Shown: positions 41,981 through 50,572 of the stretch, in pieces
How the letters are laid out: each line of letters starts with the position of its first letter
Numbering within the stretch: the first letter of the stretch is position 1
Assembly: GCA_043798715.1 (NCBI GenBank)
Contig: JAZDOK010000034.1
Span: 1-64,000 of the forward strand
Direction of reading: 5' to 3'
Source of the DNA: JAZDOK01 sp043798715
GTDB taxonomy: Bacteria; Vulcanimicrobiota; JAZDOK01
DNA length: 64,000 nucleotides
Program-made: the position numbers and the translations under genes
Notes under the pieces: model-generated
The model's database searches: none
What the model saw: only the letters and a program-made list of their open reading frames with translations
Told to the model about the DNA's origin: nothing

Positions 41981-43592
41981 GCTAAGGCTCGCCGAAATCC
42001 CCGACCTCCCCGGGGTTTACCTGATGAGGGCGCGCGACGGGGAAGTCCTATATGTCGGCAAGTCCACCTCGCTTTCAGAACGGGTCCGCTCTTATTTTAC
42101 CTCTCCCGACGAACTTTCTCCCCGCATTCGGATGATGACGGAGAAAGTGGAACTCATTGATTTTATCGTCACCGATTCAGAGATGGAAGCCCTGACGACG
42201 GAATATAACCTGATAAAGAAACGCCGGCCCTATTTCAACGTCCGTTTCCGCGACGACAAGCGCTATCCCTACCTGGAAGTCACCTGGGGGGAAGAATTCC
42301 CCCGCCTCCGGATCGTCCGCCGCCCCCAGGGCGGGGACAGCCGATTTTTCGGCCCATTCACAAATACCGGAAGCCTTCGGCATACGATAGATCTGGCCCG
42401 GAAAATTTTCCGGGTCCGCCTCTGCAAAATCCCCATCCCGGCCAGGAAGGCACGGCCCTGCCTGAACCACCAGATGGACCTCTGCCCGGCCCCCTGCGCC
42501 GGGTTGATAGGCGAAGAACAGTATCGTAAAAGCGTTGCCTCTCTCTGCCGCTTCATCCAGGGCCATGCCAAACCAATCCTCCGCGAACTCAGAAAAGACA
42601 TTAAGGAGGAGTCCGCAAAACTGAACTTTGAAGAGTGCGCCCGAATCAAGGGCCTCCTTTCGGATATTGAAAATACGATCCAGAGACAGAAAGCTGTCTT
42701 CGCCACCGACGTGGACCATGACTACATCGCGCTCTCCTCCTCCGCGGAGAGCGCCTGCGTCTTTCTGCTCCAGGTGCGGGAAGGCCGTCTCACAGGGGAG
42801 CAGCACTTCATCCTTCGGATTCCCGCCGAGTGTCCGGACGGCGAAGCTCTGGCCTCATTTGTCCTGCAGTTCTACGGGGAGACGGATTTCATCCCCGGGG
42901 ACATTTACCTTTCGGCGCCACTGGAGGGGCAGGATTCCATCGCCGGGTGGTTGAGCGCCAGACGAGGCGGGAAGGTGCGCCTGCGGGTGCCCGCCCGGGG
43001 CAGAGGCCGGGAATTTATAGCCCTGGCCCTTAAAAACGCCCGCATGCGCCTGAGCGACAGACCCGTTCTGGAGGCGCTGGAAAGCCTTAGGGAGAGCCTG
43101 CGCCTTCCCTCTCTTCCATGGCGAATCGAGGCATACGACCTCTCCCACCTCGGGGGGGATTCCGCGACGGGCTCCATGGTGGTCTTCCAGGGAGGAGAGC
43201 CCTTTAAATCCGGCTATCGCCAGTTCCGAATCAAAGAGGCGGACACCCGCGATGATTTTTCGATGATGGCCGAAGTCCTTCAACGGCGCCTGAAAAATAC
43301 GGAACTTCCCCCGGCGGATCTCATCCTGCTGGACGGCGGGCGCGGCCACCTCACGGCTGTGCTCACGGTGATGAAAGAAACCGGGGTGCAGTTCCCCCTG
43401 GCCGCGCTGGCCAAGGAGGAAGAGGAAGTATTTGTTCCCGGCTTAAGACAGGCGTTAAATCTCCCCGACGCCGCCCGCAAGCTGCTCCAGTTCATGCGGG
43501 ACGAGGCCCATCGCTTTGCCCGCCGCTACCACCACCAGCTTCAAAAAAAGCGCCTGCCGGGAAAAAAAGGCATGCGGGATGCCTTTTCCTAG
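41958..43592 (+). CDS. uvrC: UvrABC system protein C lacking the C-terminal helix-hairpin-helix domain
   Basis: 544 residues, about 60 shorter than usual. GIY-YIG nuclease domain at the N-terminus (LPGVYLMRARDGEVLYVGKS), a Cys-rich linker, UVR domain (about 205-245: KLNFEECARIKGLLSDIE), and the RNase-H-like 5' incision domain with YDLSHLGGD and LILLDGGRG and RDEAHRFA. The protein then stops after about 20 basic residues; the (HhH)2 domain needed by E. coli UvrC for full 5' incision is absent. No frameshifted HhH sequence is seen downstream. A 36-bp stretch of this gene (42882-42917) is repeated exactly at 45333-45368. Confidence 0.93.
   Translation: MNLKDAIRLRLAEIPDLPGVYLMRARDGEVLYVGKSTSLSERVRSYFTSPDELSPRIRMMTEKVELIDFIVTDSEMEALTTEYNLIKKRRPYFNVRFRDDKRYPYLEVTWGEEFPRLRIVRRPQGGDSRFFGPFTNTGSLRHTIDLARKIFRVRLCKIPIPARKARPCLNHQMDLCPAPCAGLIGEEQYRKSVASLCRFIQGHAKPILRELRKDIKEESAKLNFEECARIKGLLSDIENTIQRQKAVFATDVDHDYIALSSSAESACVFLLQVREGRLTGEQHFILRIPAECPDGEALASFVLQFYGETDFIPGDIYLSAPLEGQDSIAGWLSARRGGKVRLRVPARGRGREFIALALKNARMRLSDRPVLEALESLRESLRLPSLPWRIEAYDLSHLGGDSATGSMVVFQGGEPFKSGYRQFRIKEADTRDDFSMMAEVLQRRLKNTELPPADLILLDGGRGHLTAVLTVMKETGVQFPLAALAKEEEEVFVPGLRQALNLPDAARKLLQFMRDEAHRFARRYHHQLQKKRLPGKKGMRDAFS
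42882..42917 (+). repeat. 36-bp direct repeat, copy A (inside uvrC)
   Basis: Identical over 36 bp to 45333-45368 and part of the uvrC coding sequence, so this is the source copy. The pair brackets the 3' part of uvrC and the transglutaminase gene. Confidence 0.9.
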
Positions 43593-43735
43593 ATGCAAAG
43601 ACGCATTCCGCGCCGCGGCAGAGCTGCCCCCAAAGCCAAAAATTTACCAAACATTTCTTGACAGAAGCCTCTCTGGGGTGTTATTGTTTTGATAGTGAAA
43701 ATAAAAATTCCTATCACCTATCACCTTCATAAGGA

Positions 43736-43755
43736 GCGTGAAACGAACTTCACGC
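43736..43755 (+). promoter_or_regulatory. Hairpin just upstream of the transglutaminase ribosome binding site
   Basis: GCGTGAA (43736-43742) and TTCACGC (43749-43755) form a perfect 7-bp stem with a six-base loop, two bases before AAAAGGAG (43758-43765). A TTGACA (43658-43663) upstream has only a weak -10 (TATTGT, 18-bp spacing). The remaining part of 43593-43771 shows nothing else. Confidence 0.4.
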
Positions 43756-43771
43756 CCAAAAGGAGTCCCTG

Positions 43772-45319
43772 ATGAACGGAACGCGCACCCGCATATCTCC
43801 TTTAATAGGCACAATCATCCTGGCCTGTTTTCTCTTGATCGCCACGGGCTGCAGCTCTAATTCTAATGCCAGCCATGCCAGCCCCGCTCAACAACTCTAC
43901 GGCACGGCACAACTGAAAGACAACCAGTGGTCATTCACTTTGGCCCGGTCGCTCTACGCACAGGCGAGAACGGCCTTCCTGGCCGAAGGAAATCAGGTAA
44001 TGGCCGACCAGTGCCGCAATGCAATCCAGCGCATCGCCCTCTACGAGCAGACATACCCCTATACAGAAGCCCAGCTCAGGCAGCTCCTTGCGAAGGGATT
44101 TTCCACGGTTCCCGCTGCGCGGATCGACAGTTGGTTCGCCGACGGGTCATCCCTCGAACACATGACCATCGACGGCGTGACGAAATATTTGAGCAATCCT
44201 CCTATCATCGATAACATCAGATACCGCAACATCGACCTGTTTCATGCGGCGGGACTCGATGACAGAAACTTTGTAGAGTGGCTCATGACCAATTATGTCA
44301 ATCAGCCGCGGCCGGGACCGTTTGAAGTATATACAAACCCGAAAACGTTTCACGCCAAAGGCACCCTTGACGTCCCCCGCGCCAAGTTCCCGGCAGAAGG
44401 CACACTGCGCATTTGGATTCCCCTGCCCATCGTGACGGGTCCGCAACAGTCGGTAACGATCAACTACATCACACCCGACTATCTCAAGGTCCCGCCAGGC
44501 GGTGAGGACATCGGTCTGGCGTACATGGAAGTTCCGCTTGCCAAGCTTAAAGACAAACTGAACATTTCCGTTGAGGTTACCTTCACCCACTACGAACAGC
44601 ACTTCACCATCGATCCTGCTCAGGTCGGCGCTTATGATACCACCGACAGCGAATACATACGATACACAAGATCGTACGGGAACGAGACGATTACGCCCGA
44701 AATACGCGAGGCGGCGCTCAAGGTCGTCGGTGGCGAGACCAATCCGTACCTGGCCGCAAAGAAACTCTACTACTACGTCATCGACAATATCACTTACAGC
44801 CTGCCGCCGGCGACTTTGTGGCCGTACGGAACCCCGGCATCCGTCTACGTCCACACCAACCGGATCGGCGACTGCGGCTGCCAGAGCATGTACTTTACGG
44901 CGCTTTGCCGCTCCATCGGCATCCCGGCGCGCACCACCGGCGGCAAACAGATGATGAACCGCGGCAAATATTCCGATCACTTCTGGGGCGAATTTTATCT
45001 GCCGAATTACGGGTGGGTACCGGTGGATACATCGATCGCCCAGTTGGAGTTCTATGCCACCGGTTTGAGCGATGACGTCAGGAAGGCTTTCCGGGATTAT
45101 TTTTTCGGCCACCAGGATAACCTCCGGCTCGTTTTCCAGAAGGATGTGGACATACCGGTATTCCCCCCTCTGGCGGGAGGAATCCTCTACATCCCCGGAG
45201 CGATCCAGAATCCCGACGGCACCTGCGACACCATGGACGAAGATACCTTTCCGGGGAAATTATTCCTGGATAAAGATGGCGATGGCAAACCCTACTGGAC
45301 GTTCGACGAAGTGAAGTGA
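43772..45319 (+). CDS. Lipoprotein with transglutaminase-like domain
   Basis: 515 residues. Lipobox LLIATGC (Cys about 28) predicts a lipid-anchored envelope protein. The transglutaminase-like core (about 340-430) has the triad: Cys in RIGDCGCQSMYFTALCRSIGIPAR, His in DHFWGEFYLPNYGW and Asp in VPVDTS. Such domains act as cysteine proteases or amidases, seldom as cross-linkers. An alpha-helical N-terminus (about 40-160) and a beta domain precede it. Its own hairpin leader and the uvrC-derived direct repeat just behind it (45333-45368) suggest it arrived as a unit. Confidence 0.8.
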   Translation: MNGTRTRISPLIGTIILACFLLIATGCSSNSNASHASPAQQLYGTAQLKDNQWSFTLARSLYAQARTAFLAEGNQVMADQCRNAIQRIALYEQTYPYTEAQLRQLLAKGFSTVPAARIDSWFADGSSLEHMTIDGVTKYLSNPPIIDNIRYRNIDLFHAAGLDDRNFVEWLMTNYVNQPRPGPFEVYTNPKTFHAKGTLDVPRAKFPAEGTLRIWIPLPIVTGPQQSVTINYITPDYLKVPPGGEDIGLAYMEVPLAKLKDKLNISVEVTFTHYEQHFTIDPAQVGAYDTTDSEYIRYTRSYGNETITPEIREAALKVVGGETNPYLAAKKLYYYVIDNITYSLPPATLWPYGTPASVYVHTNRIGDCGCQSMYFTALCRSIGIPARTTGGKQMMNRGKYSDHFWGEFYLPNYGWVPVDTSIAQLEFYATGLSDDVRKAFRDYFFGHQDNLRLVFQKDVDIPVFPPLAGGILYIPGAIQNPDGTCDTMDEDTFPGKLFLDKDGDGKPYWTFDEVK

Positions 45320-45332
45320 ACCGTTTCGTTCA

Positions 45333-45368
45333 ACGGATTTCATCCCCGGGGACATTTACCTTTCGGCG
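45333..45368 (+). repeat. 36-bp direct repeat, copy B (displaced uvrC fragment)
   Basis: Exact copy of uvrC internal sequence 42882-42917, placed between the transglutaminase stop (45319) and the STAS gene stop (45371). It has no coding role here. Confidence 0.9.
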
Positions 45369-45370
45369 GC

Positions 45371-45661
45371 CTACTGCATCCGGATCAATTCGTCGAAACC
45401 CGCGATTTTGAATACTTTTTTCAGGGCGGGCGAAACGTTGATCAACGAAAAATTTTCCTTGCCCAAAGCTTTGGCGTATTTAAGACAGATGCGTAAAAAG
45501 GAGGAGGAGACATAGTCTACTTCAGCCAGGTCGAACAGCACCTGTCCCGTGGATTTTCCGGCGCCTTCATCGAGTTCTTTTTCGATTTCCAGGCACCTCT
45601 CGGTGTCCAGTCGCCCTGAAAATGCGCAGGTTAATTTGTCTTCCTGAAAGTTTAATTGCAT
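45371..45661 (-). CDS. STAS-domain anti-sigma-factor antagonist
   Basis: 96 residues, a single STAS domain: QEDKLTCAFSGRLDT, FDLAEVDYVSSSFLRICLKYAK (with the phosphorylatable Ser cluster) and KVFKIAGFDELI. ATG 45661 follows AGAGGAAAG. Partner-switching proteins of this type are dephosphorylated by RsbU/SpoIIE phosphatases, and one is encoded 1.7 kb away at 47366-49279. No switch kinase is nearby. It is 26 bp downstream of the aldehyde dehydrogenase and probably cotranscribed. Confidence 0.85.
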   Translation of the reverse strand: MQLNFQEDKLTCAFSGRLDTERCLEIEKELDEGAGKSTGQVLFDLAEVDYVSSSFLRICLKYAKALGKENFSLINVSPALKKVFKIAGFDELIRMQ

Positions 45662-45687
45662 CGCGGCTTTCCTCTTTTCTGCTTTTC

Positions 45688-47124
45688 TCAATAATTTCGG
45701 TTGAATTCTTTCTCGATCGCCCGGACGTCCAGGGATTCGTCCAGGTATTTTTGCTTGTCGAATCGCTCCAGGCGCTCGTTGACCCGCCGCCGGGCGATGC
45801 GTTGAATGTTGAGCAGGTGAGAGGCCGTAATGTTGTCCGTCGTGATGTTTTTTCCACCGGCGCCGCACCCGAGTGTGAGAGAGGGGTGCAGGGTATTGTA
45901 GGTGCCGCCGACAGCCCCCTGGGAAGACGGGGTGTTGACGACGACCCGGCCGGCGTTCATCAACTGGGCGAATTTCAGGATCTTTTCATTGTCGTTCGAG
46001 TAAATCCCGGCGGTATGTCCTATCCCTCCGTGATAATTCAGATCGATGCACAGATTGATCGCCGCTGAAAAGTCCTCCGCCACATAGTAGGCCAGGATGG
46101 GCGCGAGGATCTCCGAAGACAAGGGGTAGTCCCGCCCCACTTTGGTCTGCGGAGCCATAAGAAGAGTCGTGTCGGGAGGAACCTCAATGCCGGCCTTCCC
46201 GGCGATGACGAGGGCGCTCTGACCGATGACCGCTGAATTCATAACGCCTTTCTCGCGGTCGAAGGCCGCCTCTTCCAGTCGTTTGCATTCCTCCGGCGTG
46301 AGGAAGTAAGCTCCCCTCTGTTTTAAGTGCGCCCGGACGGCCTCCTCAACGCTGCGCTCGACGATAAGGGCCTGTTCGCTCGAACATATGGTGCCGTTGT
46401 CGAAGAGCTTGGAGATTAGAATCTGCTCGACTGCAAAGGGGACATCGGCGCTTCGCTCGATGAAGATCGGAACGTTTCCGGCGCCGACTCCAATCGCCGG
46501 CGTACCCGAGCTATAGGCCGCATTCACGAGACTGCCTCCTCCCGTCGCCAGGATGAGGGCCAGCCCTTTGTGCGACATCAATTCGTGCGTCTGATCCCGG
46601 TTCATGTCGCCCACCCACTGGATGCAGTCTTCCGGGGCATCCTCGGTGAGAGCAGCCTCATAACATATGCGCGCCGTCTCGATGGAACATTTGGCGGCCT
46701 TCCCATGCGGTCTGATGATGATAGGGTTCCTGGTTTTCATGGCGATGAGGATCTTGAAAATCACGGTAGAGGTCGGGTTGGTGACGGGCGTCACGGCGAG
46801 AATGGGGCCCAGTGGGTGGGCGATTTCGGTTATGCCCCGCTCCTCGTCTTCATGGATGACTCCGACGGTCTTGAGGTTTCGGATGTCATTATAAACGAAC
46901 TGACTGGCGACCACGTTTTTTATGACCTTGTCCTGCCATTTGCCCAGTCCAGTCTCCTCGCAGGCCATCTTCGCCAACCTCACGCGGTTGTTGAATCCGG
47001 CCTCATACACGGCTCTGACGATGCGATCCACCTGCGCCTGGTCGAGTTGAGTAAAAATGGCGGCGGCCCGGGAAGCCTTGAGAATAATTTCATTGACATC
47101 GATTAAAACCTGCGTCGCGCTCAT
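45688..47124 (-). CDS. CoA-acylating aldehyde dehydrogenase (EutE/AdhE N-terminal type)
   Basis: 478 residues, ALDH superfamily. Catalytic Cys in DNGTICSSEQ, cofactor contacts in LATGGGSLVNAAYSSGTPAIGVGAGN, and HPLGPILAVTPVTNPTSTV near residue 103. The closest relatives by motif are acetaldehyde dehydrogenase (acetylating) and the first half of AdhE. It interconverts acetyl-CoA and acetaldehyde with NADH. There is no alcohol dehydrogenase half and no microcompartment gene nearby. It is divergent from the PP2C gene. The 240-bp gap holds only a doubtful 25-codon frame at 47275-47352. Confidence 0.9.
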   Translation of the reverse strand: MSATQVLIDVNEIILKASRAAAIFTQLDQAQVDRIVRAVYEAGFNNRVRLAKMACEETGLGKWQDKVIKNVVASQFVYNDIRNLKTVGVIHEDEERGITEIAHPLGPILAVTPVTNPTSTVIFKILIAMKTRNPIIIRPHGKAAKCSIETARICYEAALTEDAPEDCIQWVGDMNRDQTHELMSHKGLALILATGGGSLVNAAYSSGTPAIGVGAGNVPIFIERSADVPFAVEQILISKLFDNGTICSSEQALIVERSVEEAVRAHLKQRGAYFLTPEECKRLEEAAFDREKGVMNSAVIGQSALVIAGKAGIEVPPDTTLLMAPQTKVGRDYPLSSEILAPILAYYVAEDFSAAINLCIDLNYHGGIGHTAGIYSNDNEKILKFAQLMNAGRVVVNTPSSQGAVGGTYNTLHPSLTLGCGAGGKNITTDNITASHLLNIQRIARRRVNERLERFDKQKYLDESLDVRAIEKEFNRNY

Positions 47125-47365
47125 CCTGACCCTCCTTGTGTTCCGAAATATAGATTCGCTGCTAAAACAATACCTAACGATCCTTCAATGGATTTACGGC
47201 AATTCCTTCCTGCTGGACCAGGAAAAAGGGAAATTGCCGCTTTCGGGGAAGAATGCAGGAGATATCAGTTAAGTTATGAAGAAGCACACCAGGCGGCCGC
47301 CGGCTGCACCGAAAAATAATTTGAATCCCGGCCTCGTGGAAACGGGTTTCTGAAGGAGGGAAATA

Positions 47366-49279
47366 GTGAAGCTTTCGCTCAGGGCCAGGATGATTCTCCT
47401 CATCTGGGGCGCCACGATGCTTCTTTTCGCGACCCTTCTCTACATCGGCTTCAGGGTGGCCCGGAATGATGAAATCCGAGACCTGAAGGAAAACGCTGAG
47501 AACCTGACGGGTTTCTATTCATTGAAGTTTGAGAGCTTGTTTGCCGCCTCCGCGCAGGTTCCCCGGATGAGCGCCATCTTCCTGGAATCCTGTCAGGGCA
47601 TTCCGGCGCCCGAAGAGCTTAGAAATTACCTTCTAAAGGTGGTTGAGCTCAATCCCCTGATCTACGGGTCATGTCTGGCCTTTGAGCCCGAAGTCATGGG
47701 GCGGGGAAAGAAGCGTTTCGCACCTTACAGCTTCCGCCACCTCAACGCTCCAGCCTACGTGGTGCTGGGAAGCCCGGCCTACGATTATTTCAGTATGGAC
47801 TGGTACCGAAAGCCAAAAGCCGCCCGGAAAGGGATGTGGATGGAGCCCTATTTTGACCGGGGCGGTGGAAATATCGTGATGACCACCTATTCTGTTCCGA
47901 TGGTTCGGAAGGGCCGTTTTCAGGGAGTTTCTACGGTGGACATCAGCCTAATGGAACTCACCGATACCTTCAGCCGGATAAGGATCCTGGAGAGCGGCTA
48001 CGGCTTCATCGTCTCCGCAAGCGGAGTCTTCCTCTCCTGCCCGGACAAAAAGCTGGTGCTTTCAGGCAACATTCGCTCATTCAATCCGGTGCTGGCAGGA
48101 AAAATGGCGGAAGGCAAGGCTTTCTTCATGGCAACGAAAGATCCCCTCCGGGGAGAAAAAGCCTGGATTGTCTCCTCCCCCATCCGGGAGACGGGCTTCT
48201 CCCTCGCGGTCGTCTATCCCGAAAAGGAAGTCTTAGCCGGAGTCAATGCCATGCAGAGAAGCGCCCGGCTTCTGGGACTCTTCGGGCTCCTGCTCCTGCT
48301 CGTTCTCATTATTTACCTGTCCAATTCCATCACAAAACCGATCACTGAGTTGGTGGAGTCCGTGCAGCGGGTGGCGCGGGGAGAGCTTGATAAAAAGCTC
48401 TCCGTCCGGACGAGGACCAAGGAGGTTCTCACCCTTCAAAAGGCCTTCAATAAGATGATTGAAGATCTTAAAAAGCATCTGGAAGAGCTCCGTCGCGCCG
48501 CCGCCGAAAAGCAGAAGATCGAGAGCGAGCTCTCAAGCGCGCGCCAGATTCAGCTCTCCGGCATTCCCCGGAAGTTCCCGCCCTTTCCCGACCGTCCGGA
48601 TCTGGATATTTTTGCCAGGACGCTCCCGGCCCGCGAAGTGGGAGGGGATTTCTACGATTTCTTTTTCATTGACCGGAATCGCTTCGGCTTCGTGATCGGA
48701 GACGCCTCAGGGAAGGGGATGCCGGCCGCCATATTCATGTCGGTGAGCCGCGCTTTCATAAAGGCCATTGCTTTGCAGGGCGGGGAGCCGGGGCAGTGTC
48801 TGGAGCGGGTCAACGACCTTCTCTGCCGGGAGGAATCGGAGGAAATGTTCATCACCGTCTTCTTCGGGATCCTCGATACGGGAAGCGGAGAAGTCCTTTA
48901 CTGTAACGGCGGGCACAACCCGCCATACAAAGTCGAAAAAGGCGGCTTACTGACTGCTCTGGAGGAGGTGAGCGGCCCGGCACTGGGGGTCTGCCCCGGC
49001 GCGCAATACAAGACTTTGCGGACGACCGTCGGGGAAGGGCTCTTTTTGTATTCCGACGGGGTGACCGAGGCCTGGAGCGCCAAGGGAGAGATGTTCGGCC
49101 TGGGACATTTGACGAAAGCTCTCCGCGATGCCCGCGGCTTTTACCCGGAAAGAGCCGTTCACCGCGTCCTTAAGGAAGTGGATCAGTTTGCGGAGGGGGG
49201 GGCGCAATCGGACGACATCACGGTACTGGCGATTCGTCTCAATAAAGAGGCGCCCCCTCATGTTCCGGAAAAAATATAA
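47366..49279 (+). CDS. Membrane sensor PP2C phosphatase (RsbU/SpoIIE type)
   Basis: 637 residues. Membrane helix (about 10-30), periplasmic Cache-type sensor (about 35-285, FTVxx motif YVVLGSPAYDYFSMDWYRKPK), second helix (about 300-322), HAMP linker (about 325-380), coiled coil, then SpoIIE phosphatase domain (about 410-620) with GDFYDFFFIDRNRFGFVIGD, DASGKGMPAAIFM and YSDGVTEAWS. It would dephosphorylate a STAS antagonist in response to an external ligand; the STAS gene at 45371-45661 is a candidate target. GTG start after AAGGAGGG. Confidence 0.92.
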   Translation: MKLSLRARMILLIWGATMLLFATLLYIGFRVARNDEIRDLKENAENLTGFYSLKFESLFAASAQVPRMSAIFLESCQGIPAPEELRNYLLKVVELNPLIYGSCLAFEPEVMGRGKKRFAPYSFRHLNAPAYVVLGSPAYDYFSMDWYRKPKAARKGMWMEPYFDRGGGNIVMTTYSVPMVRKGRFQGVSTVDISLMELTDTFSRIRILESGYGFIVSASGVFLSCPDKKLVLSGNIRSFNPVLAGKMAEGKAFFMATKDPLRGEKAWIVSSPIRETGFSLAVVYPEKEVLAGVNAMQRSARLLGLFGLLLLLVLIIYLSNSITKPITELVESVQRVARGELDKKLSVRTRTKEVLTLQKAFNKMIEDLKKHLEELRRAAAEKQKIESELSSARQIQLSGIPRKFPPFPDRPDLDIFARTLPAREVGGDFYDFFFIDRNRFGFVIGDASGKGMPAAIFMSVSRAFIKAIALQGGEPGQCLERVNDLLCREESEEMFITVFFGILDTGSGEVLYCNGGHNPPYKVEKGGLLTALEEVSGPALGVCPGAQYKTLRTTVGEGLFLYSDGVTEAWSAKGEMFGLGHLTKALRDARGFYPERAVHRVLKEVDQFAEGGAQSDDITVLAIRLNKEAPPHVPEKI

Positions 49280-49325
49280 GAGCGGCGTCTTTCAGTGATG
49301 GGTACTCATCGTATTTATGCGGCGT

Positions 49326-50246
49326 TTATCCTGCCAGAAAGTACCCGATTGCCATGAGAGTCGGCGTCCCGATCACCACGGCCACATTCGCGGCCTGTAC
49401 CAGCACAAATCCTCCGCCCTCCCGGTAATGGAACGAACCCCTGACCGCCCTTACGGCCTGGGGCAGGGTAGCCAGCCCCAGGAGCGAAAGGGGCGGCATG
49501 AATTTAAGGGCCACCCCCAGGATTATCCATGCATAGACGAGGTGGGTCGTCACGGCGTAGATCCAGGCACAGCGGGAGCGTCCCAGGAGAATCAGAAGGT
49601 GGCGGCGACCGCCTTCGCGGTCCGCCTCCAGGTCCGGAAATTCATTCAAAAAGAGCAGGTTAAAGGTGAGAATGCCCGGAATGAGGGAGGCCCAGAGCAG
49701 CGGCGCGGTGTAGGAACCGGCCTGCACATAGTACAGACCGAGAATGGGCAGGGCGCCCAGCCCCAGCCCGGCGGCGACCTCCCCGAAGGCCAGCCTGGTG
49801 AGCGTCTGGGTGTAGAGGAGCACAATCAGGGCGCCTGCAATCAGGATCGGAAGCAGTCCCCACCCCACCCGGAATAGAAAATACAAGCCGATAGGCACCG
49901 TCAGAAAAAAGCACCCCAGGGCAAACCTGAGAACCGACTTGGGACTCAGAAGTCCCGCATTCAGAATACGGCTCCCTCCGTTGAAGGGGGTCGGGTTGGT
50001 CTTAAGATCGATCCCGCTTTTAAAATCAAAATAATCATTGAGTGTATTGACGCAGATATGGAGAAGGATGAGTCCCAGGCCGCCGAGGAGCAGATGACCG
50101 GCGTTGAAACGTCCGTCGTGCCAGGCAAGCGCCGCGCCTAAGACGATGAGGGCCAGGGACAGAACCAGAAAGTGCGGTCGGATTTCCAGAAACCAGACCT
50201 TGAAACTCCCCGGAACCGGGGCCTGGATGTTTTCCTTTTTGATCAT
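49326..50246 (-). CDS. menA: UbiA-family prenyltransferase, probably MenA
   Basis: About 306 residues with eight to nine membrane helices. First Asp-rich motif NDYFDFKSGIDLKTNP (about 70-85), second motif NEFPDLEADREGGRRHL (about 205-221). By motif context it fits 1,4-dihydroxy-2-naphthoate polyprenyltransferase, which makes demethylmenaquinone. No other men or ubi gene is nearby. ATG 50246 or GTG 50261 are both possible; no clear ribosome binding site decides. Confidence 0.85.
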   Translation of the reverse strand: MIKKENIQAPVPGSFKVWFLEIRPHFLVLSLALIVLGAALAWHDGRFNAGHLLLGGLGLILLHICVNTLNDYFDFKSGIDLKTNPTPFNGGSRILNAGLLSPKSVLRFALGCFFLTVPIGLYFLFRVGWGLLPILIAGALIVLLYTQTLTRLAFGEVAAGLGLGALPILGLYYVQAGSYTAPLLWASLIPGILTFNLLFLNEFPDLEADREGGRRHLLILLGRSRCAWIYAVTTHLVYAWIILGVALKFMPPLSLLGLATLPQAVRAVRGSFHYREGGGFVLVQAANVAVVIGTPTLMAIGYFLAG

Positions 50247-50304
50247 GCCATATTCTACCACAAAAAAACTGTTGGGACAAACGAATCACGGCGGGTTGTC
50301 TTAC

Positions 50305-50347
50305 TTGATCACATGATAGTGGCAATATGACACTATGTCGTGATCAA
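50305..50347. repeat. 43-bp interrupted palindrome
   Basis: TTGATCAC (50305-50312) with GTGATCAA (50340-50347), and ATAGTG with CACTAT inside, a 3-nt internal bulge on each side and a central loop GCAATATGA. No T-run follows, so it is more like an operator or recombination site than a terminator. Confidence 0.6.
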
Positions 50348-50476
50348 ATTTGCTGCATTATTTCATTTTCCTGGGAGTGCGCGAGGCCTTTGAAGAATTT
50401 TCGCGTTCGGCGCGGAGAGCTAAATTTTTTTCCAATCCTAAAGGTCAATCCCTGGCTGTTTCAGGATACGAGCGAG

Positions 50477-50517
50477 GCTTATTCTATCGTATCCCTTCAG
50501 AAAAACAACAGGTGTTA
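50477..50517 (+). repeat. About 40-bp direct repeat, copy A
   Basis: GCTTATTCTATCGTAT then CCTTCAGAAAAACAACAGG matches 52258-52300 with about six differences and one gap. The pair brackets the lipoprotein, transporter-suffix and HicB genes. Confidence 0.65.
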
Positions 50518-50572
50518 CTTCCTATTTGGTGCCAAGGGCCATATCCAGTGGAGAACCGTATAATCAAATCGT

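Larger units (their letters stand above)
50262..50572. other. Non-coding region with an inverted repeat and copy A of a direct repeat
   Basis: The stretch contains the inverted repeat at 50305-50347 and a roughly 40-bp sequence repeated at 52258-52300. A frame from 50350 has a TTG start but no convincing ribosome binding site or family resemblance and may be a gene remnant. Confidence 0.5.

Noticed and set aside
47275..47352. 25-codon frame before the PP2C gene
   Set aside because: Possible leader peptide, but its ribosome binding site is weak and too far; not enough to call a gene.
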